A stretch of 64,000 bases of DNA from positions 2,294,001 through 2,358,000 of the forward strand of contig NC_006042.1 of assembly GCF_000002515.2 (NCBI RefSeq). Reading direction: 5' to 3'. The DNA is from Kluyveromyces lactis. Taxonomy: Eukaryota > Ascomycota > Saccharomycetes > Saccharomycetales > Saccharomycetaceae. This document shows, one piece after another, positions 29,284 to 38,264 of the stretch. A model generated the notes under the pieces. That model was not told where the DNA came from. It saw only the letters and a list, made by a program, of their open reading frames with translations, and searched no databases. The translations under genes and the position numbers were made by a program. How positions within the stretch are numbered: position 1 is the first letter of the stretch; every line of letters starts with the position of its first letter.

Positions 29284-29979
29284 TATGATTTCCCTAGCGA
29301 TGGAGGTAAATATAATAATAAGGACTTAGACCCCGGAAGTGAACTTAGCAGCCTGATTTGGTGTAATAAATAGCAGAATATCCGAGGATAGGTGAAAGAA
29401 CGCTGAATAATTGTTTTCCTCGTCAGATACCAATTGCTTACTATTGGTATCTTCTGTCTAAATTTCAAATGCCACTGTTTATTAATTATTGAATATCTCA
29501 CAACAGAAGAGGGCTTCAGTTATCATTAAGTATAAACTCTGTGGGTTGGTTTCCTGCTATTTCTGTTTTTAGAAATGTCAAATCAATGCCATTATTTTGC
29601 ACGTGATATGGAAATATTTCATGATGAGCCCCATTGGTATTTAACTAGGGTAACCGGAAAATCATGTAGGGCAGAATCAGATGCGTTCCTATTGCAGGAA
29701 TATCAGGTTTCAAGACCATACCGATTTATCTTGCATTGCCTTTGTTGAAAAGTATTGACAGGCATCGCAGAAATTTACCTGTAAATTACGATGTATTATA
29801 CAAAATTCCTAGCTAGCATTTATCAGCTGACAACTCTAGAGCTGTATTTTCTGAGGTGGTATAGGTGACCGAGATTTAAAGATGTAATAGTGATGATATT
29901 ATGTATGTTAATTGTTATATGACTGCAAGCCCAAACACCACAGATCCACCATATTTTTTACCATATGTTGGCATAAGTT
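29284..29979. other. Intergenic: DFG5 promoter / 3' end of DUF2867 gene
   Basis: 696 bases with a CACGTGA box at 29600-29606, about 317 bp upstream of the DFG5 start. No gene is seen. Confidence 0.55.
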
Positions 29980-30480
29980 TCAAATGGGCTCGAGTTTATC
30001 CAACATGGACCTAACAATAAAGCCATGTGCCATAGACACAGGCAGCATGTACACCCTGCCAAAAAAATTGTAGGTAACCACACTGGTGGCTATTCTGAAT
30101 TCATTTCTCAGGTCATCGTGGTTCTTGATTTGCAATGCTACCAATACACTTAAATGCTTGTCAGTAGACTTCAAAAATAGTTCATCATCCGACACTTTGA
30201 CAACGTCGAAGAAATCTGCTTTATCGCCTACTTTTAGCGGCTTCGCAGAACCCTCAAAACCCTTAATCGACTGTATCCCACCCAACCACTTACTAAGAAA
30301 ATCTCTTGTTTTGAATGCCGTATCCAACCACAAAGGTACGTTGCTTGTCATCAATTGATAAGCTTGAGTGGTTGTCATCTGCTTATCAATAAGCTTCTGA
30401 TCTTGATGGATGTAATTTAAAGTGTTGAGCGGAGCAACCAGAGGTATTAGGTCTTTTTCTGTGTTTGTTGAATTCGACAT
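29980..30480 (-). CDS. DUF2867-family protein of unknown function
   Basis: 166 residues with an ATG at 30480. No signal peptide or membrane segment. The pattern (..WLDTAFKTRDFLSKWLG.., VGDKADFFDVVKVSDDELFL, DKHLSVLVAL, TVVTYNFFGRVYMLPV.., HGFIVRSMLDKL) matches the DUF2867 family as I know it, which is widespread in bacteria and patchy in fungi. No catalytic residues can be named. It sits between BUD7 and DFG5, which are adjacent as BCH1 and DFG5 in S. cerevisiae, so it is an insertion into, or a loss from, a conserved order. Horizontal acquisition from bacteria is possible but unproven; codon use does not look strikingly foreign by eye. Confidence 0.7.
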   Translation of the reverse strand: MSNSTNTEKDLIPLVAPLNTLNYIHQDQKLIDKQMTTTQAYQLMTSNVPLWLDTAFKTRDFLSKWLGGIQSIKGFEGSAKPLKVGDKADFFDVVKVSDDELFLKSTDKHLSVLVALQIKNHDDLRNEFRIATSVVTYNFFGRVYMLPVSMAHGFIVRSMLDKLEPI

Positions 30481-31339
30481 ACCTGTATGAGAGTCGCAGA
30501 ACTGCTTTCACTAATCAGTGGATTTTGTTTGATGAAGTAAAATGGCCTACAGTATTTGCTTATCATTCCAAGAAATGTTCACAAAGTGGGGGAGATCTCA
30601 GACATTCGAACTACTTTCTTATTGAATACGACCAAATATATTTTCTTATAATACTTTTTGACCATAGATGTTCAATATGAACTCGACGGTGGCTTACAAA
30701 TAGACTGATTTCGATCAACTCTTATTGGTGAAGACTGCTTGGTAAGCAACTTACTAATATATACTTTCTGTTCTATCTACAGTAAAGAGGGCACTGTTTG
30801 GATCCAGTTTGGGAAATAGCTGATGCATTTAAAAGGTTATCAAATGTATGTGTGCGTTGTCGGATCTTAAGTATTGCATTCGACTAGAAAAAATTAAGCC
30901 ACCTTAATAGCACTAGTGACAGGTGAGAAACGACCAGCAGGTTTTTCTGGCAGTACTGTTTCCTTTTGGTACATGCTGAAAGGTGTATGGATATACAATT
31001 CCAGCACGAACGTTACCGGATATTTTCGAATTCTTGCCCAATGCTGCCATGATTGGTTCACACGCTACCAGAGATCGACACTGGAAAGTGATACAATCAA
31101 AAACACATTTTGGTTATTTCTCAATGCACTTGAAAGGCAATAATGATTCGGTACAGCTCTAGGACCTTAGTGGCTAACTTGCTACTAAGAAGGTATTTCA
31201 ACGGTGTATACTAATTTATTGGACAGAAATCAAAAATATGTGACATTAATATACAGACATGTAGGATAGAATTCACTGTATGGAGTTTACACAGTCTTAT
31301 AATACATAAATGAGAGATCACTTTTCAGTAATGTTAAAA
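30481..31339. other. Intergenic: DUF2867-gene promoter / BUD7 3' end, with a possible gene relic
   Basis: 859 bases. On the minus strand, 30885-31166 is one frame interrupted only by a TAG at 31065-31067 (33 codons before it, 59 after). The composition is protein-like (for example FVLELYIHTPFSMYQ), but I recognise no family. It may be a decayed gene or chance. No RNA gene is seen. Confidence 0.4.
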
Positions 31340-33283
31340 TCATTCATCGTAGTAATTGTTGCTGTATTCCTGGAAAAATCGTAGAATATTGTCATGGAAT
31401 AGGCCAGACACGGATTCTGGGAATCTGGAATTGACTTCATTCTCTACTCTGGTGATACCCAAATTCTCAACAACTTTTGCCATGGCATCTAAAAGTAACA
31501 TTGAGAATTCTGCATACCAACGGTGGCTCCAACAACAAAGCTTGACGCAAATAGTTATGATTTCTAGATCAGTATCCTCAGAAGGGTTTGATTCACGTTC
31601 CATTAGTAGAATCTGTAGTAACTTTCTTGAGGACTGAGAGCTAAATCTTTTCTGTAGGCCATTTTGGAACGCAGCCTTTGCGCTTTGGAATTGTCTCAAA
31701 CGGAAGCAACATAATCCAATTAATTCCCACTCTAAGGTTGTTTCTGGCTTCAATTCATTGGATTGCCATTGAGAATGGACCCTTAAATCATCATATAACA
31801 ACATGAAGAGATTATCAAACCACCTTTCACATAAACGCTTCCCTCTTATGTCCCGAGTTACTTCTTTTTCTGATTCGGTTTCGGAAGTGGCGTCCAGATG
31901 ATCATATTCTTCTTCCATTAAAAATAGTTCAGCTCTTAATTGTAATAGTTTCTCCCATCCTAAACTTTTCACTATTTCACATAGAAGTTCATAGATCCAT
32001 TGAAATGTGTTTTTCAAATTGGCAGACTTTAAGTTGTACAAGACGGGGTTAACAATCTTATGTTCTTCCATTACTAGAAGTGAATTGAGATTAGTGACTT
32101 CGTCTAATACGACATCTAAAGGGAGTGGGAGGTGTAATTCAACAGTAGCATTGTTTCCATCAGTATTCAAGATTCTTCGATACTGATATTTTTGTGCTAA
32201 GGATGCGAGGTTCATTGGTAATGAATTTAACGATAACAAGGCGTTTTTGTTATCACCTAACGCAATGTAAGACTTAACCAAATAAAACCAAGGCATGAAA
32301 GCATTCGGGGTCAAATCAACACCACGTTGACTTGCTTCTAGTGCTAATAGTGGATCGTCGTGTTTCAGTAGGTATTTTGCTTGTAGGAGCAACAATTCAC
32401 ATTGATAGGTTGGATCCTTAATTTCCTGTAATGTATCATGGATCAATTTTATTCCATCTAACTCTTTATCATTAGTCAAATAAATTCTTGCAATTATAAT
32501 GTTAACTAGTGGACCAAAAGCTTCCTTCAATTCATGCAACATTGGTAGGCATAAATCAATGGATTTTGTGAAGCGAACAATTTCACATAAAGTTTCCACC
32601 AGATAGTTATTGGTTAAAGTGGAAGGCATATTACCGTATATACACGGGCAACCAACCTCAATGCCACGAGGGAAGAATAGCGGGAATAATTTGAAGAACA
32701 TTTCATCTACAGAATCCAATTGACCAGTCATCAAGGGGTTGTAAATTCTAGTCTCCACAACATTGATAACTTCTCCATCATCTCTATTCTCTACCATACA
32801 CATTATGTCTCTCATTTTCCCACTGATGAAGGCTTCAGCCCACGCCATATCAGTATCTTCATCTGAGTCGAATTGTAGCTTATTACGATTTTTGTCAACA
32901 AAATCTATTTCAAAGGTACCTGGCAGATACATCTTAATAGTCATATCACATTGTTTGAAGATATTCCAAGTAGTGAACGAGATCCATTCGAGAGTGAATT
33001 TAACATTCTTGCCAAACCATAACTGTGGTTTTTCCTGAATGCATTCCATCAATTGTTTCAACCACACTGCAATACTAGCTGGATCTGAAGTGTCCAGTCC
33101 AGCCACATAAAAAAAGGAGCCGACGGTTTTCTTTTGAGAGTCGTGCTTCGCAATGGTGACCAAATCCTGGGGACCTAAGCTAGCTACAAACTCCGGATCA
33201 GATAATTTTGCAATACGTCCATTGAAAGCTTGACCGGGTGTCTCTTCAACAACTCTGTAATTATCAACTTGCACTTCATTCAT
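31340..33283 (-). CDS. BUD7: Bud7/Bch1-type ChAP, exomer cargo-adaptor subunit
   Basis: 647 residues. A member of the Chs5-Arf1-binding protein family (Bud7, Bch1, Bch2, Chs6), which forms exomer at the trans-Golgi with Chs5 and sends cargo such as chitin synthase Chs3 to the plasma membrane. The N-terminal block PEFVASLGPQDLVT and later tetratricopeptide-like helices (for example PLLALEASQRGVDLTPNAFM, ~310-330) are seen. S. cerevisiae BUD7 (YOR299W) and BCH1 (YMR237W) are duplicates. This single gene lies near RAX1 (YOR301W side) and beside TAF9 (YMR236W side), so it represents the unduplicated ancestor of both. It is about 80-100 residues shorter than either, mostly at the C-terminus, as far as I can judge. 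Confidence 0.9.
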   Translation of the reverse strand: MNEVQVDNYRVVEETPGQAFNGRIAKLSDPEFVASLGPQDLVTIAKHDSQKKTVGSFFYVAGLDTSDPASIAVWLKQLMECIQEKPQLWFGKNVKFTLEWISFTTWNIFKQCDMTIKMYLPGTFEIDFVDKNRNKLQFDSDEDTDMAWAEAFISGKMRDIMCMVENRDDGEVINVVETRIYNPLMTGQLDSVDEMFFKLFPLFFPRGIEVGCPCIYGNMPSTLTNNYLVETLCEIVRFTKSIDLCLPMLHELKEAFGPLVNIIIARIYLTNDKELDGIKLIHDTLQEIKDPTYQCELLLLQAKYLLKHDDPLLALEASQRGVDLTPNAFMPWFYLVKSYIALGDNKNALLSLNSLPMNLASLAQKYQYRRILNTDGNNATVELHLPLPLDVVLDEVTNLNSLLVMEEHKIVNPVLYNLKSANLKNTFQWIYELLCEIVKSLGWEKLLQLRAELFLMEEEYDHLDATSETESEKEVTRDIRGKRLCERWFDNLFMLLYDDLRVHSQWQSNELKPETTLEWELIGLCCFRLRQFQSAKAAFQNGLQKRFSSQSSRKLLQILLMERESNPSEDTDLEIITICVKLCCWSHRWYAEFSMLLLDAMAKVVENLGITRVENEVNSRFPESVSGLFHDNILRFFQEYSNNYYDE

Positions 33284-33809
33284 ATTTTTCTAAGATCATT
33301 GGACTCAGTAGGAAGGGTGTGACTTCTTAACAAGGTGCCTTTTTTTGTCTTGGACAAGTTGCTCTACACATTTCCCACCAAAGTAGTCAATGTCCTCAGT
33401 TTTTGAATGAAGGTATAGCGTTGTTATGTTAGTAATTGTGCCATTTAATTCGAAACACGTCCTAGTGTGACCTAAAACCCCAGAAAACGAGAGAATACAT
33501 ACTCCGGAATTGAGTCCTGTGATAGAGCCATTGTTGATGATTGATGTTCCTTGATCTGTTACTGCTTTATACTATGTGGTTTATGCAAAGCATGGGACGC
33601 CACTGGCAAGTTTGTTCATCTTGCGAAGGTGTGCAGTTTATTCATAGAAATCGTTTTCATTTCTTCGAAAGATGATATTATAGTAATGATAATAATAATA
33701 CGTAAGTGTAAAAGAGAAAAAAAGACCAGGTAACCAAATATATATAAAAAGGGAACAGAGCAAGCGCAACACATACAATTCTGTATATGTTTGTATATAG
33801 TATGCACTC
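33284..33809. other. Intergenic: BUD7 promoter / TAF9 3' end
   Basis: 526 bases with an AATAATAAT run near 33688-33700 and a TATATATAAAAA element near 33738. No gene or RNA was recognised. Confidence 0.55.
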
Positions 33810-34208
33810 TTACTCGTCAATCGACCATTCTTTGGCAGTGAGACAGTACTTTTCTGGAGGCAAACGCACACCCCAAGATGACACAACGTTGGGCAACGGT
33901 TTCTTGTTTCTCTCTGCCGCAAGCTGTAACATGAGTTCCTTTGGAGCAGTAGGCTTGAATTGGTACTGTGTGCGAGCTCCGATCGCTAACCGTATATCTT
34001 CTATCGAAACATCCGAAGCAGACCCTCCTACGTACTCTCTATAAGCAATAGCATCTTTCAAAACACCTTTGGTATATCTATGAGCGAAATCCATCAACTG
34101 TAACGGCACTTTGTCTTCGTATTGCAACACAGACTGAGAAGCAAGAAGCAAGTGAAGTAATCTCACATCCCTAGGAGTATCTAACGTATCCTTATCACCG
34201 TCTTCCAT
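33810..34208 (-). CDS. TAF9: Taf9, histone-fold TFIID/SAGA subunit
   Basis: 132 residues from the ATG at 34208; the same frame stays open upstream for ~200 codons, but that part is not Taf9-like and covers the promoter. The histone fold (~10-85) begins TPRDVRLLHLLLASQSVLQY, with VPLQLMDFAHRYTKGVLKDA and the loop-2 helix IEDIRLAIGAR. The conserved block LPPEKYCLTAKEWSI closes the protein. Taf9 pairs with Taf6 in both TFIID and SAGA. It is shorter than the 157-residue S. cerevisiae protein. Neighbours BUD7/BCH1 and RNA1 match YMR235-237. It is divergently transcribed from MBF1. Confidence 0.94.
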   Translation of the reverse strand: MEDGDKDTLDTPRDVRLLHLLLASQSVLQYEDKVPLQLMDFAHRYTKGVLKDAIAYREYVGGSASDVSIEDIRLAIGARTQYQFKPTAPKELMLQLAAERNKKPLPNVVSSWGVRLPPEKYCLTAKEWSIDE

Positions 34209-34544
34209 TGTCGAGTTAGGTATCTGCCGACCCTGTAAATACAAAGAAATTCCCCTACTTATTGAGATCGATATTGTTCTTGCTATGCTTCCATTGAAAG
34301 TTCGCTTGTCATTTAACTTTTTCGTTTCTGTTCGATGTTGAAAAAGTGAAAAAAGTGAAAAAAATCCCGAAATTTGGTATAAAAGGCGGAATGAGAAATT
34401 AGGATGGATTTTAGACCCAAATGTTGCGTTGTTGTAAGGTACAAGATAAGAAGAGTAACAACGTATACAAACGCTACTACTGTACCACGTATTTGTAGTA
34501 TACTTTTGAATCCGGTGAAAAAGAAAACAGTTCAAAAAAGAGAA
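34209..34544. other. Divergent promoter TAF9 / MBF1
   Basis: 336 bases. A TATAAAAG box at 34378-34385 points to MBF1. Two AAAAAGTGAA copies lie just upstream of it. The plus frame of MBF1 is open back to an ATG at 34404, discussed as a finding. Confidence 0.65.
34378..34385 (+). promoter_or_regulatory. TATA box of MBF1
   Basis: A consensus TATAAAAG lies 167 bp upstream of the MBF1 ATG. Yeast start sites usually fall 40-120 bp downstream of TATA, which places initiation at about 34420-34500 and supports the ATG at 34545 rather than the in-frame ATG at 34404. Confidence 0.6.
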
Positions 34545-34997
34545 ATGTCTGAATGGGAACCCAGCACAGTGATTGGCCGTAAGGTTAGAATTGGCGGTGG
34601 TGGTCCTCGCCAGCAGGTGGCAAGAACACAGGGTCAAATCAACGAGGCTAGAAGGTCTGGTATGGTTCTGTCCGTCGATAAGAAGTACGGTACTACTAAT
34701 TCTAAGTCCTCCCCAGAAGGCCAACGGTTGACCAAAGTGGACCGTGAAACCGATATTGTGAAACCAAAAAAGATCGACGTCAGCGTTGGTAAAGCTATTC
34801 AGAAGGGTAGACAAGACAAGAACCTAACACAGAAGGACTTGGCTACTAAGATTAACGAGAAGCCAACTATCGTCAACGATTATGAATCCGGTAGGGGTAT
34901 TCCTAACCAGCAGATTTTGGGTAAGATGGAGCGTGCCTTGGGTATCAAGTTGCGTGGTAAGAACATTGGTGAGCCTTTGGGCGGTCCAAAGAAATAG
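34545..34997 (+). CDS. MBF1: Mbf1, multiprotein-bridging factor 1 (transcriptional coactivator)
   Basis: 150 residues (S. cerevisiae 151). The N-terminal MBF1 domain starts [21 protein letters not shown] helix-turn-helix domain of the Cro/C1 type covers ~80-135 ([20 protein letters not shown]). Mbf1 bridges Gcn4 and TBP in the amino-acid starvation response, and also acts at collided ribosomes to prevent frameshifting. The codon choice (AAG, GGT, AGA, TCC) looks strongly optimised, as expected for an abundant protein. The start was chosen by family N-terminus and TATA position; the frame upstream is open for another 47 codons. It corresponds to YOR298C-A beside MUM3, consistent with this block. 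Confidence 0.96.
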
Positions 34998-35464
34998 ATT
35001 TTTCTTTCATTAAAAGATTTTAACGGTAGTTGAAGGAAAAAGAGCAGGATATCTTGTGTGTCCTCTTTTATTTATCCTGTCGTATCCGTTCCAATTTCGT
35101 TTGAAATGAATTTTTAATGGATAATGATCATTGCTTTCTCTCATAATTAATTTACGTAGTTACTTTCATTATTGGGCCTAATATCTCAGACCCTTCGAAT
35201 ATGTATTTCGTGTGTACATGCTACTAATAAACGTGTAATGCCACACAACCAGAGCTCTATCACTGGTAGTGAATGTCGAATTACAAATATGTTCTATCAC
35301 GTGATGCAACTTTATTCCTCGAAGAATCGAAGAAAGAAAAAAATTTGATTAACTAGTCCCATAAACTGACATTGATGACGGATACAGCCTAAATTTAGTA
35401 TCAAATACTCGTGAATCTGTCTCACTCGGTGTTCCTGATCGCTGACATTTCTCAATAGAAAACA
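34998..35464. other. Intergenic MBF1-RNA1: RNA1 promoter
   Basis: 467 bases. It contains a TCACGTGA box (35297-35304), about 160 bp upstream of RNA1, followed by an A-rich tract (35333-35343). No gene is seen. Confidence 0.6.
35297..35304. promoter_or_regulatory. Cbf1-type E-box upstream of RNA1
   Basis: ATCACGTGAT (35296-35305), the same 10-base palindrome as upstream of MET22, lies 160 bp ahead of the RNA1 ATG, a typical promoter position. Confidence 0.6.
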
Positions 35465-36634
35465 ATGTCGTTTAGCAAGGCTGGTTTACAGCAAAAATGG
35501 ACTTCTGAAGAAGATATCAAAAGTGTTCTCGATGAGTTGAAATCGATGGACAAAGTTACCTCTTTGGATCTCTCAGGAAACACTATCGGTGTGGAAGCTT
35601 CAAGAGCTCTAGCTAAAACTATCAAAGAAAATGCTTCGATTCGTGATAACGTTGAAGAAGTGAATTTTGCGGACATGTACACCTCTAGATTGGTCGATGA
35701 GGTTGTCGAATCGCTACAACTGTTGTTGCCAGCTTTGCAAGCGTGTCCAAAATTGAGCAAAGTGGATTTATCAGATAATGCGTTCGGATTGCGTACTATT
35801 GACTCATTAGAAAAGTTCATCAGAGAAACTGTGCAGTTGAAACATCTGATTTTAGCTAACAACGGTATGGGTCCATTTGCGGGAGAAAGAATCGGTAAGG
35901 CCTTATATCAACTTGCCAAAAATAAGGAAAAGGCTGGTGAATCGCTGTTGGAAACATTTGTCTGCGGCAGAAATAGATTAGAAAATGGATCCACGCGTTG
36001 GCTATCTCAAGGTTTAAGAGCTCATGGTGATGATTTACATGCTGTTCGTTTATACCAAAACGGAATTAGACCACAGGGTTGTATTAATTTGATCAAACAT
36101 GGGCTATCTCACAACAAAAACTTGCATGTATTAGATTTGCAAGATAATACATTCACTGCTGTTGCATCAGAGACACTTGCAAAATATTTAACTAATTGGG
36201 CTCAACTAAAGGAATTGAACTTGAACGATTGTTTGTTGAAGGGTCCTGGTTCTCATGCAGTCTTGAAAGTTTTGAAGGAGAATAAATTCGACGATTTAGA
36301 AACTTTGAAGTTGCAATACAATGAATTAACTCAACAGAGTTTAGAACATTTATTAATTCCTGCTTTACAAGATGGTAACTTACCATCATTGAAATTGTTG
36401 GAATTGAATGGTAATAGATTAGAAGAGGATTCCGATCCTTTATCGATATTACCTACTTTGTTCGACGGCGAATTAGATGAATTGGATGATTTGGAAGAAA
36501 TTGACTCCGAAGAAGAGGAAGAAAGTGAAGACGAAGACGCCGAGGAAGAAGACGTGTGGGAACCAACACAATTTGTTAAGGATGAAACCGTCGATGAATT
36601 GGCATCCGAATTGGCAAAAACTCATTTAGAATAA
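35465..36634 (+). CDS. RNA1: Rna1, RanGAP (GTPase-activating protein of Gsp1)
   Basis: 389 residues (S. cerevisiae 407). The body is a leucine-rich-repeat crescent of about eleven RanGAP-type repeats, for example VTSLDLSGNTIG, LSKVDLSDNAFG and LHVLDLQDNTFT. The C-terminus is a strongly acidic stretch (~335-365, mostly Glu/Asp) followed by EPTQFVKDETVDELASELA. Rna1 is the cytoplasmic GAP that converts Gsp1-GTP to Gsp1-GDP and sets the direction of nuclear transport. RanGAPs supply no classical arginine finger. Neighbours TAF9/MBF1 and MUM3 fit the YMR235C/YOR298W interleaving. It is convergent with MUM3. Confidence 0.97.
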   Translation: MSFSKAGLQQKWTSEEDIKSVLDELKSMDKVTSLDLSGNTIGVEASRALAKTIKENASIRDNVEEVNFADMYTSRLVDEVVESLQLLLPALQACPKLSKVDLSDNAFGLRTIDSLEKFIRETVQLKHLILANNGMGPFAGERIGKALYQLAKNKEKAGESLLETFVCGRNRLENGSTRWLSQGLRAHGDDLHAVRLYQNGIRPQGCINLIKHGLSHNKNLHVLDLQDNTFTAVASETLAKYLTNWAQLKELNLNDCLLKGPGSHAVLKVLKENKFDDLETLKLQYNELTQQSLEHLLIPALQDGNLPSLKLLELNGNRLEEDSDPLSILPTLFDGELDELDDLEEIDSEEEEESEDEDAEEEDVWEPTQFVKDETVDELASELAKTHLE

Positions 36635-36788
36635 ATAAACTAATACTTATTGATCCTTGCATAAATGACGTCCTACATTCCAATTTCCTGTTGTAATGTA
36701 ATAAATAGCTAAAACCTGAAACAGAACTCATTATATTTCTCGCAATACCATCAACCCGGAATGTACACATACAATATTGTATCATTTT

Positions 36789-37805
36789 TTAGACTATCTC
36801 CACGTTCAATTCAAAGGTATCTATCAATTTATCCTTAGCACACCACTGGGTTTCTAGCCAACTTTCTAGTTGTTTGGGTTTCTTTTTAGTGAGTTTATCA
36901 ACATCATGGTACGATGCGTGGATGCATAGTATCATTGGTGATTCCAACGACCATATGTCCCATAGAGCTGGAATTGTTTGCTCCAACTTATACTCACCCA
37001 TTGAGTTCAACGTGATCTTGTAATAAACCAAAGTTAAATCTAGTAACTTCATTGAGTCACGTAATATCGGTTCTGTCGGAAGAATAAGGTACTCCAACAT
37101 GCGACACCATTTTCTGTCATTGCTGTTTGAAAAAGCTTTGATCAGATTTACGAAAGTACCAAATCTGGGGTATAGAACGTTATGCAAAACAGGTAATCCT
37201 TTGTATTTCAATTTCATTAACTTTCTTTCAATCAATTTAACTTCTGGTGTGAAGATATTCACCTCGGGAAATATTACCAAATTCTCAGGCCCATAAAACT
37301 TCTTAATCTTTGATACCGAAACGTTGTCATTCTCATCATGCCTGAATATTGTCCAAAAATGCTTAAAACTGGGATACTTCATTAAACGAGTCCAACCTGC
37401 GAAAATTACATTTTCAGCTCCGAACTGGGATTGAATCAAAGTATAATCGATAATTGATCTATGGTTGCTTAGTATTAGTTGGTTCTTACATTTTGTGTTG
37501 ATTGTTTCCCCCTCGTAAATAATTTGGATATCTTCTCTTAGCACACTCCATATAATGAATTCATTAATCCATATATTAACCATGGTTTGAATCTTCTCAG
37601 TTTTCATAATACCCCTGTAATAATACTTTGATGAAATGATTCTGGACCATTGATTCATATACCATATCCACCCTGCTAGCACTGACTGAAGTATGAAAAG
37701 TATAAACAAAAACCATGAATAGGCCACACATTTTATAAGATGCTTGTCTTGTATCGAAAACCATGGTCCCGTGACATTTGTTTGCAACGTACTCAGTACA
37801 GACAT
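36789..37805 (-). CDS. MUM3: Mum3-like acyltransferase-fold membrane protein
   Basis: 338 residues (S. cerevisiae Mum3 479). A hydrophobic N-terminal segment (~28-50: FLFILFILQSVLAGWIWYM) is followed by a PlsC-type acyltransferase domain with motif I NHRSIIDY (114-121). The equivalent of motif III reads FPEVNIFTPE (179-188) instead of the usual FPEGTR-type, so catalytic competence is uncertain. MUM3 in S. cerevisiae is needed for the outer spore wall. The name rests on family resemblance and on position between RNA1/MBF1 and the TIM18-like gene, as in YOR297C-YOR298W. The protein is clearly shorter than the S. cerevisiae one. A more general lysophosphatidate acyltransferase-like label would be the cautious alternative. 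Confidence 0.8.
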   Translation of the reverse strand: MSVLSTLQTNVTGPWFSIQDKHLIKCVAYSWFLFILFILQSVLAGWIWYMNQWSRIISSKYYYRGIMKTEKIQTMVNIWINEFIIWSVLREDIQIIYEGETINTKCKNQLILSNHRSIIDYTLIQSQFGAENVIFAGWTRLMKYPSFKHFWTIFRHDENDNVSVSKIKKFYGPENLVIFPEVNIFTPEVKLIERKLMKLKYKGLPVLHNVLYPRFGTFVNLIKAFSNSNDRKWCRMLEYLILPTEPILRDSMKLLDLTLVYYKITLNSMGEYKLEQTIPALWDIWSLESPMILCIHASYHDVDKLTKKKPKQLESWLETQWCAKDKLIDTFELNVEIV

Positions 37806-38263
37806 GGTTTACTAGTTCTTCATCCTAACAGAAAACGATTGTAATGGATCGTTTTCTAGCTAGTTAGGAACAGTTTCTGTGTTTATTCCACACTGACACA
37901 GACTTTTTAACCATTTTGTTTTGTCGCATGACAAACAGTTTCAAGTGAAAAATAGGAAAACGTAAACAGTACGACCATCGTTTAGTTTACATTAGAAAAA
38001 CTTGTCACCGATACATTGTAATTAGAATGTAAATTTTACGATTGAATTAATTCATAGAGCCTCTAACAGAAACCACTACCGCTATAACTGCCTTTCTGGT
38101 TATTCTGCATCTTCTGTATTCTTTTCAGATCTCATCAATTTTGCTCCAATCTCATTATCGATGATGAAGTGAAAAATGAAATATTTTTTGACTAAGCTCA
38201 TCTCATCACTTCGCATACATCGAAAAGTACCTGAAAAGTAAGGATGGCAGCCAAGACGACATA
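37806..38263. other. Divergent promoter MUM3 / TIM18-like
   Basis: 458 bases. The last part carries CTCATCTCATCAC (near PAC, not exact) and then a six-codon uORF directly against the TIM18-like start. No other element was identified. Confidence 0.55.
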
Positions 38264-38264
38264 A
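38244..38264 (+). promoter_or_regulatory. Six-codon uORF abutting the TIM18-like start (TAATG overlap)
   Basis: The frame encodes MAAKTT and stops with TAA at 38262-38264; its last A is the first base of the main ATG. The uORF ATG has A at -3 and G at +4, a strong context. If the leader includes it, most ribosomes would translate it first and the main protein would need reinitiation or leaky scanning. Confidence 0.45.

Noticed and set aside
34209-34814. Long minus-strand extension of the TAF9 frame
   Set aside because: The extension covers the divergent promoter and MBF1 coding sequence; Taf9 similarity starts exactly at the ATG at 34208.
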